DNA of 64,000 bases. Source: Methanobacteriota archaeon (GTDB taxonomy: Archaea > Methanobacteriota > Methanobacteria > Methanobacteriales > Methanobacteriaceae). The stretch's first letter is position 1, and each line of letters starts with the position of its first letter. The stretch spans positions 124,501-188,500 of the forward strand of contig JAKQFA010000028.1 in assembly GCA_029556335.1 (NCBI GenBank), written 5' to 3'. Below the pieces are notes generated by a model that worked only from the letters and a program-made list of their open reading frames with translations, made no database searches and had not been told where the DNA came from. Position numbers and translations under genes: made by a program. Of this stretch, positions 9,888-20,545 are shown in pieces.

Positions 9888-9966
9888 TTTAAGAAAAATC
9901 TTTTTGTTTAGTAATAATTTGTAGCAAGTAGCTTGGTGTGTTAGATCCATAGTTATTCAAATTTAA

Positions 9967-10041
9967 GGGCCCGTAGCCTAGTCTGGATAGGGCATCAGAC
10001 TCCTAATCTGAAGGTCCGGGGTTCAAATCCCCGCGGGTCCG
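9967..10041 (+). tRNA. tRNA-Arg(CCT)
   Basis: Cloverleaf with the same acceptor stem as the preceding tRNA (GGGCCCG/CGGGTCC), anticodon stem ATCAGA/TCTGA-side pairing, loop CTCCTAA (anticodon CCT, reads AGG), and T arm CGGGG-TTCAAAT-CCCCG. No encoded CCA. The close match to the upstream tRNA-Arg(TCT) points to a tandem duplication followed by anticodon change. Confidence 0.96.
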
Positions 10042-10104
10042 CTGTTCTTTTTAAAAAAAATTAGTTTATTGAAAAGATATCTACATCATATGAAACAAGG
10101 AAAA

Positions 10105-11361
10105 TTATTTAAAATATTCATCTAAGGTATTAGTTTCTGTAGATCTGGAAGGAGATTGTGTATTGGCTTCGGCTTTTTCGGGTTCTAGCACTAGCTTACC
10201 ATACCTTCCACCGCCACCTGGTTGCATTTTTAGAGTCCCATCACGGAATGATCTAATAACCGGAGCCATCTTGGGATCTAGCTCCTGCAATTCTTCCAGT
10301 GGTGCGTTAATCAAAACCGATATCTCATCACCAAATAATTGCAACATTTTCCTCCATATCTTCTGGACAAACACTGTAGTAACACCTTTACCGTGCACTA
10401 AACTTATGACTTCGGCCAATGGGAGGATATGTATGTAGGGAGGGCGATGTGGCGGGTGATGGGGTTGATCCCAAGTTGCAAGTTCTTCAATTCGATAATC
10501 AACCCCTTTTTTTATGGTACCCCCACAGGGGCATTTCATCTTCATCTCCAGCGCCTTTTTCACAGGGATGAGTTGGTAGCACTTGGTACAGGCAGTGAGA
10601 TAGTACTTCCCCATCCTGGGATCGAAGCCATAATTAGATTTTATCTTCAGATCCTTAATTGCATCCTCTAGTGAGGGGTAATCAATTCTGTTGATTTCGA
10701 TTTCATTGAATTCCCTGCCCAGCCGATGCGGCCAGGGGGAATGTGCGTCTGAATTGGTTAAAAACGGAATATTATTAAGTTCTTCAATGCGATCGGCCAT
10801 GTCACTATCAGCGGAAAGTCCCAACTCCAAAAAATCGGGTTTATAAGAATAACATTCGTATATGCTGTCATATTCTTTATATAAACTGGTCCATGGAGTG
10901 AAAGCATGTGATGGGCCCATTAAACAGCCGTTTTCATGGGCAATTTCCTGTATCTCCCTGCCACTCATTCTGACCTTAGGGCGACCATCGCTTTCCAAGT
11001 TTCCCCTGAGTTTACCACGTATTTGATGGGCAGCCTCCAGGGAGGGTAGAATTAGGAGGTGATGAACTCTTTTTACATCCTCTACTTCGCCTGTGAGGAT
11101 TAATAGAGGTTTCTGATTCGTGGATGGCAGATCAGGATCTGTTTCCAGGCGTTTATCCTCTTTTATGGAGTATACGCCATCTGCTACTTCTTCTGTGGAG
11201 TCTTCAATAAGCTTCAACCACCCCTTATGAAAGGCATCTCCGGTTCCCACCAGATGTAGACCCTTCAATTGTGCCTGAGCTGCAATCACCTCTGGCACCA
11301 TTTTTTTGGAAGTAGCCATGGAGTATCGGCCGTGAATATGCAGATCCGCCCTGATTATCAT
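10105..11361 (-). CDS. endonuclease Q (PHP-domain DNA repair nuclease)
   Basis: Predicted 418 residues, matching the EndoQ family (formerly a hypothetical PHP-domain family), which nicks DNA 5' of deaminated bases and abasic sites. The N-terminus [13 protein letters not shown] carries the PHP metal motif. Further metal residues appear in [18 protein letters not shown] and [11 protein letters not shown] zinc ribbon follows (CTKC...CPCGG, about residues 255-280). The C-terminus TNTLDEYFK looks like a PCNA-interacting (PIP) box. Start ATG 11361 has AAGGGATG just upstream and is preferred to the start six bases earlier. It lies at the end of the PCNA/aIF2-alpha/PAC2 block. Confidence 0.88.
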   Translation of the reverse strand: MIIRADLHIHGRYSMATSKKMVPEVIAAQAQLKGLHLVGTGDAFHKGWLKLIEDSTEEVADGVYSIKEDKRLETDPDLPSTNQKPLLILTGEVEDVKRVHHLLILPSLEAAHQIRGKLRGNLESDGRPKVRMSGREIQEIAHENGCLMGPSHAFTPWTSLYKEYDSIYECYSYKPDFLELGLSADSDMADRIEELNNIPFLTNSDAHSPWPHRLGREFNEIEINRIDYPSLEDAIKDLKIKSNYGFDPRMGKYYLTACTKCYQLIPVKKALEMKMKCPCGGTIKKGVDYRIEELATWDQPHHPPHRPPYIHILPLAEVISLVHGKGVTTVFVQKIWRKMLQLFGDEISVLINAPLEELQELDPKMAPVIRSFRDGTLKMQPGGGGRYGKLVLEPEKAEANTQSPSRSTETNTLDEYFK

Positions 11362-11406
11362 GGACATCCCTTTAAACCTGTTTAAGGCTTAATAATAAAA
11401 CAAATG

Positions 11407-12180
11407 TTAACCAATGTAGCGGAGATCTTCTTCCCCCGGAGCTAGTCGCATTCCTTCAGCTATCTCTCGCTCCATTTGCTGGGCTTTAGATATCATTTTA
11501 CGTGTTTCTTCAGCCCTTTCCTCCAATTTTGCCACATCAACATTTAATTTCAAAATTTGAAGCAGGACATTGAGTACAGCCTTAGAAGCATCGGCGTCAA
11601 TAAAGTATCCTGGAGTTTCTCCCATTAAACAAGCGCCTTCAATATTTTCAGTTATCCCCATTCCCAGTAATAAACCAGACGCACCTATGATCCCCCCATC
11701 GGCGGATCTTAAAGTCACACCATATTCTTTGAGGTTTTCTGCCAGTTCAATATTAGTAGCCGCCCCATATACTTTGGGTTTGTCTACAGGCTGCCCAGTG
11801 CCCAAGCCACCTAAAGTAAACATCTGTTTTGCACCGTATTTTTTGACAAAATCAATTATTGCACCACAGATTTCGTATTGTCCTTCAGGACTCAATCCTT
11901 GAGTGTTTCCTACCAGTATTATGTAGTCTCTTTCATCCTCTCCAGCAGATTTAAGATAGTAAAACTCGTTTTTCATTGGTTCGATGATTCCGTTTTCACC
12001 CACAAAGACTTGTGGAGGGAAAGAGGGTGAGAAAAGATCGGCTAATTTCTCGGCTTCCAGTTCATGGATCAGATGCTCTGCCACCAACTTTCCCACATGT
12101 CCAATTCCAGGCAGAGCCTCTATAAATATGGGTTCATCCAGATCAACATCTTTAAACAGGCTTATAATGGTTTTATTCAT
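11407..12180 (-). CDS. PAC2 family proteasome assembly chaperone-like protein
   Basis: Predicted 257 residues. It shows PAC2-family features: [20 protein letters not shown] at the N-terminus, then [11 protein letters not shown], a glycine-rich LGGLGTGQ loop, a [10 protein letters not shown] loop, and a C-terminal helix ([20 protein letters not shown]). ATG 12180 has AAAGGGAGTGA upstream and is preferred to the frame opening at 12207. It follows nop10 and aIF2-alpha, a position seen widely in archaea, so it probably serves protein quality control or proteasome assembly while coregulated with translation genes. The exact biochemical role in archaea is unproven. Confidence 0.85.
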   Translation of the reverse strand: MNKTIISLFKDVDLDEPIFIEALPGIGHVGKLVAEHLIHELEAEKLADLFSPSFPPQVFVGENGIIEPMKNEFYYLKSAGEDERDYIILVGNTQGLSPEGQYEICGAIIDFVKKYGAKQMFTLGGLGTGQPVDKPKVYGAATNIELAENLKEYGVTLRSADGGIIGASGLLLGMGITENIEGACLMGETPGYFIDADASKAVLNVLLQILKLNVDVAKLEERAEETRKMISKAQQMEREIAEGMRLAPGEEDLRYIG

Positions 12181-12221
12181 TAATTCACTCCCTTTATTGG
12201 GGAACAATTTTAATATGTAAT

Positions 12222-12407
12222 TTAATCAGAATTGTTATTTAGATTGCTCCTAAGTTGTTCCTTCAAGATTCTTCTGTATTTACCGTATTTATCTTCCGGC
12301 GAATATTTCGGTGGAAAGATGACTCTCACATTCCCTCCACAATATGGACAACGATCCTGAATGGTGTACTCACTGCAGGAAATGCAGCACTTCATCTTGG
12401 ACTTCAT
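12222..12407 (-). CDS. nop10: H/ACA RNP protein Nop10
   Basis: Small (61-residue) subunit of the H/ACA ribonucleoprotein, which guides pseudouridylation of rRNA with Cbf5, Gar1 and L7Ae. The zinc-binding N-terminus ([10 protein letters not shown]...RCPYCGG) and the family signature [15 protein letters not shown] are both complete. The start codon ATG overlaps the aIF2-alpha stop codon (ATGA), so translation is probably coupled. The second Met at residue 5 is also a possible start. Confidence 0.96.
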   Translation of the reverse strand: MKSKMKCCISCSEYTIQDRCPYCGGNVRVIFPPKYSPEDKYGKYRRILKEQLRSNLNNNSD

Positions 12408-13183
12408 TCTAATTCTCTGTGAAATTCGCCCGTGCCTCCGGCTTTTTCCACGAATTTAATGGCTTTTTGAGCAGTTTTATTCAATATATCCTCAGCAGTA
12501 GGATAATCAGAAGATACTACTGTTAAACGGTATTTCGGGGCTCCTACACATTGAACAGAAATATTTTCATCTTTAATGGATCCCAGAGCGTTCCTTATTG
12601 TTTCCACCCCATTGGGCGCATAAGAGGTCAGGTTAACGTATCCATTGATTTGCACTTCTGGGGGTGATATGTTTTTCTCAGCCACTTCGGTTATGGCTCT
12701 GGCCCAGTTTTCATCCACTCCTCGCTCCACCAGTACATCAACTCCCTCTTCAGCAGCAGCTTCGAAGGCCCCGTACAAATCCCCAAATTCATCCATGATG
12801 GCATATCCAACTTCATCATAACCCGCGTCCAGATCCTTCCCCAAACTCTTAGCTGTGAATTCAAGAAGTTTTTCGGCCTTTTGTTCAATTTTCCACTGCT
12901 GAATCTTACGAGTCCTCTGATCTTCACGGATCCTTTTAAGAGAAACATCTACATGTCCTTTACGAGGATTAACTCGAAGAACACGCGCCACAATCTTCTG
13001 GTTCTCCCGGACGTAGTCTCTAATATTTTTAACCCAACCAGCGGAAACTTCAGAAATATGTATGAATGCTTCTTTACCAGGATATTCATCTAGATAAGCA
13101 AATGCACCATAGTTAAGGACTTTGTGCACTGTCCCCACTACTAAATCCCTCTCAGCAGGCCATTCGTTTTTGGTTCTTACCAT
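12404..13183 (-). CDS. eif2a: translation initiation factor aIF2 alpha subunit
   Basis: Subunit of the heterotrimeric aIF2 that delivers initiator Met-tRNA to the small ribosomal subunit. Predicted 259 residues. The N-terminal S1/OB domain ([18 protein letters not shown]...AFIHISEVS, about residues 10-85) is followed by the alpha-helical domain and the C-terminal alpha-beta domain ([17 protein letters not shown]). ATG 13183 follows AAGGTGA; the TTG three bases upstream is less likely. Nine bases downstream of rps27e and overlapping nop10, within a replication/translation supercluster. Confidence 0.97.
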   Translation of the reverse strand: MVRTKNEWPAERDLVVGTVHKVLNYGAFAYLDEYPGKEAFIHISEVSAGWVKNIRDYVRENQKIVARVLRVNPRKGHVDVSLKRIREDQRTRKIQQWKIEQKAEKLLEFTAKSLGKDLDAGYDEVGYAIMDEFGDLYGAFEAAAEEGVDVLVERGVDENWARAITEVAEKNISPPEVQINGYVNLTSYAPNGVETIRNALGSIKDENISVQCVGAPKYRLTVVSSDYPTAEDILNKTAQKAIKFVEKAGGTGEFHRELE

Positions 13184-13192
13184 CAAGTCACC

Positions 13193-13369
13193 TTAATCAA
13201 TTACTTCTATAATTTGGGCTACAATTTTGGATTTTCCACCCTTAGGCTGTACCAGTGCCTTACTGCATATAATGCACTCCACTTTGGATGAAGCATGATC
13301 GAATACCACTTGCTGGTTTCCGCAGTCTCCACATTTGACCCTTAAAAAATTGCTCTTTCTTTTAGACAT
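13193..13369 (-). CDS. rps27e: 30S ribosomal protein S27e
   Basis: Small-subunit ribosomal protein of 58 residues. Translation of the minus strand from ATG 13369 gives [20 protein letters not shown], then a second cysteine pair (VECIIC) and ends QIIEVID. The zinc ribbon CGDC...CIIC and the VFDHASSKV strand are the family signature. A GGGTGATGT site precedes the start. It lies nine bases after rpl44e, the usual archaeal order. Confidence 0.96.
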   Translation of the reverse strand: MSKRKSNFLRVKCGDCGNQQVVFDHASSKVECIICSKALVQPKGGKSKIVAQIIEVID

Positions 13370-13378
13370 CACATCACC

Positions 13379-13657
13379 CTACATCGTAAACTCTACTTTT
13401 CCGGTTCGGAATGTGGATCGTTTTATGTGAGATTTTCCACAACTTTTACACTTATAACGTAAATCCAACTTTTTAGTTGGTTTATTTCCTGATGGGAGAG
13501 GCCTAGGGTATCCCCTGTAACCACTGGTCACCCTTCTGAATTGGCGCTGCCCCCATTTGAGTTCGCTGGCTTTTCTCCTCTTTGACTCGAATACCTCGTG
13601 AACAGTATGTTTTTTACAACTTGGACAGTAAGTTCTCCTTTCTTTAGGAATTTTCAT
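13379..13657 (-). CDS. rpl44e: 50S ribosomal protein L44e
   Basis: Large-subunit ribosomal protein (eukaryotic L42A/L44 family), 92 residues, close to the E-site. It has two zinc-binding cysteine pairs (YCPSCKKHT near the N-terminus, [10 protein letters not shown] near the C-terminus) and the Lys/Arg-rich middle with [21 protein letters not shown] lies before the ATG. It leads the rpl44e-rps27e-aIF2-alpha-nop10 unit, downstream of PCNA and GINS. Confidence 0.96.
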   Translation of the reverse strand: MKIPKERRTYCPSCKKHTVHEVFESKRRKASELKWGQRQFRRVTSGYRGYPRPLPSGNKPTKKLDLRYKCKSCGKSHIKRSTFRTGKVEFTM

Positions 13658-13771
13658 ATTAAATCACCTCTTGAATGTAAAATAAGCCTTGTGACTGGTA
13701 AAAATCACTTCAGGGGCCTTGAACAATTTTAAGAAGCCTGTTTTTTATTCAAATTAAGTATCTTTCAATCT

Positions 13772-15417
<1,646 letters not shown>

Positions 15418-15433
15418 GTTGTTCCTCCTTTAA

Positions 15434-16030
15434 TTACTTTTTATTCTCTTCTTCAATATTATCTTTTTTTGTTATTTTGTCCTTGTCTTTTGATTTACTT
15501 TTTCCTTCAGAAATTTCCATTCCCACGTTTAGTTTAGTGAGGACAGTGTCATGCCAGTAGCGGCGGCCAAATACAGTTATGAGAATCAACATACCAATCA
15601 AAATCAAAAATGAAGAAAACATGGCGCGTTCCCCGAATATTACATTATCAACCACCCGTGTAGCCGCTGTATATAGGAGTATGAAACCGGATAAAAGGAA
15701 CATTCCACCAATAATAGCTGAAGCATACCTTATAATGCGCGTTTTCTCGGTTGCGATATATTTGGTCACTTCCATGTCCCTAACTACTTCTTTGAAGTTT
15801 AATTCGGGGAATTCATGATCTTCGGCTTCTTTGCCTGTTTCATTTCTTGTTTTTTTCATGGAATTCGGACTTTCTGATACAACATCGCCCTTGTCCATGT
15901 GGGAATCTGCTGTAAATTTTTTATGTCTTTCGAATTCGTGATTAGTGCTGGTTTCTGACCTACTGCCTTTTTCCTTTACCTGATTTTCTGAAGATTTTGG
16001 GGTAGTATCAGATCTAACATCGTCCTTCAT
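15434..16030 (-). CDS. two-helix membrane protein of the PCNA-TFS locus
   Basis: Predicted 198 residues, function unknown. The N-terminal 100 residues are hydrophilic and disordered (Lys, Glu, Ser, Asn-rich). Two transmembrane helices follow (about 110-132, YASAIIGGMFLLSGFILLY, and 142-162, FSSFLILIGMLILITVFG), then a Lys/Glu-rich tail. ATG 16030 is chosen because AAGGAGA lies five bases before it and because the frame further upstream runs into the TFS gene. It sits between tfs and pcn, transcribed with them. No domain is recognised. Confidence 0.75.
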   Translation of the reverse strand: MKDDVRSDTTPKSSENQVKEKGSRSETSTNHEFERHKKFTADSHMDKGDVVSESPNSMKKTRNETGKEAEDHEFPELNFKEVVRDMEVTKYIATEKTRIIRYASAIIGGMFLLSGFILLYTAATRVVDNVIFGERAMFSSFLILIGMLILITVFGRRYWHDTVLTKLNVGMEISEGKSKSKDKDKITKKDNIEEENKK

Positions 16031-16040
16031 AACATTCTCC

Positions 16041-16355
16041 TTAGTCGTATTCCCTCCAAGTGTGAGGACATTTTGTGCACTTAAAAAATCGTGTTTCAGC
16101 TTCGTCTGCCCCACGGGTCTGGCGCATCCACCAGAAAGCCTCTTTGTTCTGGCATTTCGGGCACACGGCCTTGGTTGTGGGAAGAGTTTTAATGTCGTCA
16201 CCCGTGACTATCACATTCTCCCTGGAAGATATTTTCTCTGTAACTTCATAATCGCTCAGGGATTTCTTAGTTATTTTCTTTTGATATCCACATTTACACT
16301 CAAAGCAGTCCCCTTTCGGAAACATTACTGTTCCACATTTTGGACAGAACTCCAT
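16041..16355 (-). CDS. tfs: transcription factor S (TFIIS-like)
   Basis: Transcript cleavage factor that rescues backtracked archaeal RNA polymerase. Predicted 104 residues. N-terminal zinc ribbon (FCPKCG...CFECKCG) and C-terminal zinc ribbon ([12 protein letters not shown]...[11 protein letters not shown]) are complete, and the catalytic acidic pair is present in the loop [24 protein letters not shown] precedes ATG 16355. It opens the unit leading into the membrane protein, pcn and GINS. Confidence 0.97.
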   Translation of the reverse strand: MEFCPKCGTVMFPKGDCFECKCGYQKKITKKSLSDYEVTEKISSRENVIVTGDDIKTLPTTKAVCPKCQNKEAFWWMRQTRGADEAETRFFKCTKCPHTWREYD

Positions 16356-16403
16356 TTTGGTCCTCCTGATTATCTGTATTATTGGATTTATTAATTTACA
16401 GTA

Positions 16404-16805
16404 TTATAAAGTCTTTAAAGCATCTTTTAAAATTTTTTTATGATCAAAGGCTAGTTTAAGGGAATTTATCTCATATAAAGAGAAGTATGATGCATCAGCC
16501 GCATCTGTGGAGGGCGTGACTGTTCCTCCTGAGGGTTTAGCCAGGACACAAATGGTAACAGTGTGTCCCCGTGGATCACGATCCGGGCTGGAATAAACAC
16601 CTACCAGCTTTTTTATATCCACAAATATTCCTGTTTCTTCTCTAGCTTCCCGTACTGCCGCTTGCTCCACAGTCTCCCCGTACTCAACGAACCCCCCCGG
16701 TAATGCCCATAATCCTTTAAATGGATTATTTTTTCTTTTTATAAGCATTACTGTCCCATCATCATGGACTATTACTATGTCAACGGTTAAAGAGGGTTGT
16801 TTAAT
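16404..16805 (-). CDS. Nudix hydrolase, probable ATT start
   Basis: Predicted 133-residue Nudix pyrophosphatase, probably acting on ADP-ribose or another nucleoside diphosphate derivative. The Nudix box is complete: GGFVEYGETVEQAAVREAREETG within residues about 38-60. The first ATG in frame (16748) would cut off the first strand of the fold. The frame is open to a TAA at 16806-16808 and gives QPSLTVDIVIVHDDGTVML, the typical family N-terminus. No ATG, GTG or TTG exists there. The first codon after the stop is ATT, with AGGAAGTG five bases upstream, so a rare ATT start is the best reading. A start-codon mutation is the alternative. Confidence 0.8.
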   Translation of the reverse strand: MKQPSLTVDIVIVHDDGTVMLIKRKNNPFKGLWALPGGFVEYGETVEQAAVREAREETGIFVDIKKLVGVYSSPDRDPRGHTVTICVLAKPSGGTVTPSTDAADASYFSLYEINSLKLAFDHKKILKDALKTL

Positions 16806-16870
16806 TTAAACACTTCCTGATTAGAATAATAATTTTACTATTAGCTCTTTTACGAAGTTTTTACCACAAT

Positions 16871-17479
16871 TTATGCACTTCCCCGGGAATCTCCAGTTAT
16901 AACCCCGGAGGCAATTATATGGGCGGCGCGGATGGGCTCCGGTATGGCGCTTCTGGTAGTTGCCAGTTTCACTATTTCTTCTGCATCTTCCCAGGATATT
17001 CCGCTGGTTTGAATGTAAATTAGTTCTTTATTGCGGATTATCTTTATTTTTCCTGCCTTTTGGATACGTTTCCATCTTTCTTCCCAGTTGGAAAAATTCT
17101 GGAGAGCATTTCTTATTTTCAGTAAATCTGGCTGTTTACGCATGATAACAATTACGGGGATCTGTGTTTTCTGGAATATTTGCTGGATATCTACAACGTT
17201 AAAACCACCAAAGGTAATTCCATCCAGCATGATCACCCCTATCTGTTCACGGTGGTGGGATTGATTCACCATTCCCACTAACTTGTCAGTTGCATCATCA
17301 CCGTCGTTGGTGATTTGGGTACTCAGAACGCCATCCAGCCAAATTCCTGCTCTGAATATGGTTCCAATAATTAGGACTTTTTCTTCTCGGTGTGGTGTGA
17401 AGGGTCCATCATCGACTCCCAGTATACGTATTTCCTTCTTTATCTTCCGGAATTTTTTATTGGGGATTTCTTCGTTCAT
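16871..17479 (-). CDS. DUF99 (UPF0215) endonuclease V-like protein
   Basis: Predicted 202 residues. DUF99 is a conserved archaeal family with an RNase H/endonuclease V-like fold; its activity is not established. Diagnostic stretches are [10 protein letters not shown] near the N-terminus (candidate acidic metal site), [16 protein letters not shown], and [17 protein letters not shown]. It starts two bases after the rpoL stop and is cotranscribed with csl4 and rpoL, a common archaeal arrangement that suggests a link to RNA metabolism. Confidence 0.92.
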   Translation of the reverse strand: MNEEIPNKKFRKIKKEIRILGVDDGPFTPHREEKVLIIGTIFRAGIWLDGVLSTQITNDGDDATDKLVGMVNQSHHREQIGVIMLDGITFGGFNVVDIQQIFQKTQIPVIVIMRKQPDLLKIRNALQNFSNWEERWKRIQKAGKIKIIRNKELIYIQTSGISWEDAEEIVKLATTRSAIPEPIRAAHIIASGVITGDSRGSA

Positions 17480-17481
17480 CC

Positions 17482-17739
17482 TTAAACAGGTTTTACCAGT
17501 TCCTTAACTTCCTCACAACGTTTCTGTAAAGTTTTAACTGCCTTTTTAAGTGACTGACGGGGATTTTTAGCCTTTATATACAGTCTTGGCTGTCCAATTA
17601 TGGGGTGGTCAATAGCGTAAGCCGCTGCTTCCACATTTTTATCTTCCATTAAAACCGTTCGAAGGGCGTTGCAGAGACTATGAGATTCGCCTGTAATTTC
17701 AATTTCCAGCTCCTTCTTTTCATCCTTTATGATCTTCAT
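17482..17739 (-). CDS. rpoL: DNA-directed RNA polymerase subunit L
   Basis: Small assembly subunit (Rpb11 homologue) that pairs with RpoD in the RNA polymerase platform. Predicted 85 residues. The signature [17 protein letters not shown] and the strand [11 protein letters not shown] are intact. ATG 17739 lies three bases after the csl4 stop with GAGGGATGA as ribosome site. Same operon as csl4 and DUF99. Confidence 0.97.
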   Translation of the reverse strand: MKIIKDEKKELEIEITGESHSLCNALRTVLMEDKNVEAAAYAIDHPIIGQPRLYIKAKNPRQSLKKAVKTLQKRCEEVKELVKPV

Positions 17740-17742
17740 GAT

Positions 17743-18312
17743 TCATCCCTCATATTTAGAAGATAACTTCCGAGTCTCTTTATTACCACAGTTAGGGCAT
17801 TTTACCTGATTTTTACCAATTTTATTCATGAAATAGCGGCATTTGGTGCACATGGCCTTCAAAACTCCAAGTTCATCATCCGCTGTGGTGAGGTCGGCGT
17901 TGTCAATGCCCAGAACCTTTGTTACCTTAGCTTCAACAATATCACCAATGCGGAAATCATCGGTAAGCTTGTCCACATAGCCCTTCTGGGCTTGTGATAT
18001 GTGAATACCGCCTACACAGGATATGGGAAGGCTCCTGTTGGTGTCTTTAATTCCTTCTATTTCCACCATGGCTCTCTGACCACGCACATCCTTAATCTGC
18101 CCCAAAATGACAACACCTCTACTGAGAATAGCAGGGGATTTAGTTTTGGGTATTATGGAAATTTTTTTATTTTTCTGGTCTATGGACACTGTTCCTGCCA
18201 CCAAAGACCGAATTTTACCTTCTTCTTCATAGGTCCATTCAGATGGGAGAAACTCCTCAGTAACACCTAAAGCGTCACCAGGGAGAACAAAATCTCCAGA
18301 TTTGGCTTTCAT
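17743..18312 (-). CDS. csl4: exosome complex RNA-binding protein Csl4
   Basis: RNA-binding cap subunit of the archaeal exosome, which with Rrp41/Rrp42 degrades and tails RNA 3'-5'. Predicted 189 residues. An N-terminal domain (GDFVLPGDALGVTEEFLPS), a central S1 domain (VVILGQIKDVRGQRAMVEI...GGIHISQAQ) and a C-terminal zinc ribbon (CTKCRYFM...KCPNCG) are all visible. GAGGTGA precedes ATG 18312. First gene of the csl4-rpoL-DUF99 unit. Confidence 0.97.
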   Translation of the reverse strand: MKAKSGDFVLPGDALGVTEEFLPSEWTYEEEGKIRSLVAGTVSIDQKNKKISIIPKTKSPAILSRGVVILGQIKDVRGQRAMVEIEGIKDTNRSLPISCVGGIHISQAQKGYVDKLTDDFRIGDIVEAKVTKVLGIDNADLTTADDELGVLKAMCTKCRYFMNKIGKNQVKCPNCGNKETRKLSSKYEG

Positions 18313-18632
18313 CTATTCACCTCGTATTGTAAAACAAGTCTAAACAATTCGTACTTAATAAATAATTTTGATGTATAAGGATATGGTTCCCATTAGGATA
18401 ATGGGCTGATACTGATTAGCATGTGCATGTAATATTAATTATTGGTGTGAGTCAAGAATTGATAACTTCGATTATATCATATGCTCCAAGTGATTATATC
18501 TTTTCCCTTAACCATAGATGTGCATTCAAATTAAAATAATTAAGCAATGATATCAATTTAGGACTCAGTTGATATAACCTAGTAGGTAATCATCTGAAAA
18601 CTCCAAAAAGTTCCCTCCCTATTCTCTCATTC
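18313..18632. other. intergenic region with one perfect short hairpin
   Basis: No convincing gene. It separates dph2 from csl4, both on the minus strand, and must hold the csl4 promoter. The only structured element is CCCATTA-GGA-TAATGGG at 18389-18405, a 7-bp perfect stem without a following U-tract, so not a normal terminator. Its position about 80 bases upstream of csl4 would also suit an operator. Confidence 0.4.
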
Positions 18633-19661
18633 TTACTCATATATAATTTCATCTAATTGGTAGTCTTCCCAATCCCTTATGCCCAATGCAATTTCCAATT
18701 CATATGGAGTAATTAAGGGTTTTTCATATATCTGGTCATCGTCAATGGCTATTCGTGGACATGCCGTCACAACAAAGACATCCGAATCCCTAAATGCCAT
18801 TAAAAGGTCGGGTCTTATGTTATCTAGGAGTATGAGGTAAGCTTCTCTATCTTGATCCTGAATTAATTTTTTTAAAGACTTAGCCATTTCCAGGCGCATT
18901 TGGCCTTCCTTTGATGAAACAATGATTCCAAAACTTTTAGCCCCCGCTGATAGTGTGATTTTTGCAAATCGCTTTCTCAAAATCCGATCTGTGAATTCAT
19001 CTATTATTCTGGCCTCATTCATATAAGGATCTGCTATTATAACCGGTTTATTGGTGGATAGTTTCAGACCTAGCGGGTGGAAGTTTCCACTGCCTATGTA
19101 AAGGAAAGCATCCGCCCGGAGCCCACTAGCTGAAGAAAAGTTACAACCCAGCACCTGTCCACGAAGAGTTCCTTTACCAACTCCCATTTGAACTTTTTTA
19201 CCATTTTCCTCCAGGTATTTAGCTAAATCATCCAACAAGTGGAGATGCTGGGTAGTGGTGACTAAACCAATGGTTTCATAATCTTCAATGAATTTAAGAG
19301 CCTTTTTAACTGATCCAAATACTTCCATGGTGGAGTAAGCTTCCACAAATAAAACCGGGACCCGATAATCCAATGGTAGAGCAGTGTGCCCCCAGTGAAT
19401 TAACACGTCCACCAAACCTTCCATGGAACGATCAGATAGATCGCATGCCCCATAACAGGAATCTCCCGATATTAGAGTGGTAGCTCCAGTTTCCTTTTCT
19501 ATTTTTCGGGCCAATCCCGTGGCATGAACCCTCAATCCATCTGGAAACTGCAATCCAACCATTTGAGCATTTAATTCTTGTATTTCAGCAACTACTTCCT
19601 CTTCTTTCAGTTGATAATTCAGCATTTTAGTTCCCATGGGGTTCTTACCCCTATCCTCCAT
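18633..19661 (-). CDS. dph2: diphthamide biosynthesis enzyme Dph2
   Basis: Radical enzyme that transfers the 3-amino-3-carboxypropyl group of SAM to a histidine of elongation factor 2, the first step of diphthamide formation. Predicted 342 residues from 19661. The three cluster-binding cysteines are in [24 protein letters not shown] and [11 protein letters not shown], the non-classical Dph2 arrangement. The start is uncertain: ATG 19637 (MGTKML) has AGGGGT nine bases upstream and may be the true one. It lies eight bases after the phosphoribosyltransferase gene. Confidence 0.94.
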   Translation of the reverse strand: MEDRGKNPMGTKMLNYQLKEEEVVAEIQELNAQMVGLQFPDGLRVHATGLARKIEKETGATTLISGDSCYGACDLSDRSMEGLVDVLIHWGHTALPLDYRVPVLFVEAYSTMEVFGSVKKALKFIEDYETIGLVTTTQHLHLLDDLAKYLEENGKKVQMGVGKGTLRGQVLGCNFSSASGLRADAFLYIGSGNFHPLGLKLSTNKPVIIADPYMNEARIIDEFTDRILRKRFAKITLSAGAKSFGIIVSSKEGQMRLEMAKSLKKLIQDQDREAYLILLDNIRPDLLMAFRDSDVFVVTACPRIAIDDDQIYEKPLITPYELEIALGIRDWEDYQLDEIIYE

Positions 19662-19668
19662 AGCCAGT

Positions 19669-20223
19669 TTATAGAATCACGACTTCACCGTCTTGTACAT
19701 CGACTTTAACCAGGGTTTTAACTTCCAGTCCAGTTTCAGCCTCTACCCTTTCTTTCCCACTTCCTTTTTCAATAACCGCCACAACATCAAGGATTTCCAA
19801 TCCCATGTTCTGAAGGGCTTTTAACACCGCAGTCATGGTACCACCAGTACTTACCACATCATCTATCAAGATTATCCGGTCATTTTTGGTTAAACCATTG
19901 ATGTAAAGTTCTCCTTCACTGTATCCCGTCATTTGATGGACGGCAACTTCCCCATCCAAATTGTAACGACGTTTTCTTACCACAACAAACGGGATTCTGG
20001 TTTTAATTGATAAAGCGGTTGCCAGGTGGATGCCCATAGCCTCCACACAAACTATCTTGTCCAATGGAAAACTCATGATACGAGAAATAGCATCAGCAAC
20101 TTCTTCCAGTAATTCTGGCTCAGTTAAGGGAATCCCATCGGTAATGGGATGTACGAAGTAGTTATAATCATCTTTTATTACAATGGGAGACTCAATTAAA
20201 GTCTTCTTAAGTTTTTCCAGCAT
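19669..20223 (-). CDS. hpt: hypoxanthine/purine phosphoribosyltransferase
   Basis: Purine salvage enzyme converting hypoxanthine (and guanine) plus PRPP to nucleotides. Predicted 184 residues, the size of the archaeal HPRT family. The PRPP motif [15 protein letters not shown] is complete (about residues 117-131), as is the [15 protein letters not shown] loop. GGTGAAAAA precedes ATG 20223. Cotranscribed with dph2. Archaeal HPRT and APRT are similar, so the base preference is inferred. Confidence 0.92.
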   Translation of the reverse strand: MLEKLKKTLIESPIVIKDDYNYFVHPITDGIPLTEPELLEEVADAISRIMSFPLDKIVCVEAMGIHLATALSIKTRIPFVVVRKRRYNLDGEVAVHQMTGYSEGELYINGLTKNDRIILIDDVVSTGGTMTAVLKALQNMGLEILDVVAVIEKGSGKERVEAETGLEVKTLVKVDVQDGEVVIL

Positions 20224-20545
20224 TTTTTCACCATAAATTAATACAAGTTGCTCCTGGTTCTAATTAAAATAATTATAAAAAGGAGGATATAAACTTGAAA
20301 TATAAAACATATCCACTGTAAACATCAAGATATTTTAACCGGAACATGTTCACAAATAAGGCTGTTTAAGTCTAAAGAGTCCCCCATCAATTTTTCGTTC
20401 AGTGCAGAAGGTTCCACACTGAATATCTTTATATACCCAGAATTTAGTATATATACTCAATATTCAGAATTAAATTTATATGCTGATTTTTTTTTATCAA
20501 TTAATGGTGCCCAATCTGGTGATGAATCTAATCTGGTGATATGCA
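20224..20545. other. divergent promoter region, hpt and srp54
   Basis: Non-coding. For srp54 a TATA-like TAAATTTATATG lies at 20471-20482; for hpt the minus strand has TTTTTATAATTA near 20270. Between them is a 7-bp inverted repeat, TTCAGTG (20398-20404) and CACTGAA (20417-20423), separated by 12 bases, plus a palindromic AGTATATATACT near 20448-20459. Confidence 0.45.

Noticed and set aside
16041..16201. N-terminal extension of the two-helix membrane protein into tfs
   Set aside because: AAGGAGA lies exactly before ATG 16030, and the extension would be an out-of-frame reading of the tfs zinc ribbon.
18389..18405. Terminator upstream of dph2
   Set aside because: The 7-bp hairpin has no following T-run on either strand and lies upstream of csl4, so termination is unlikely.
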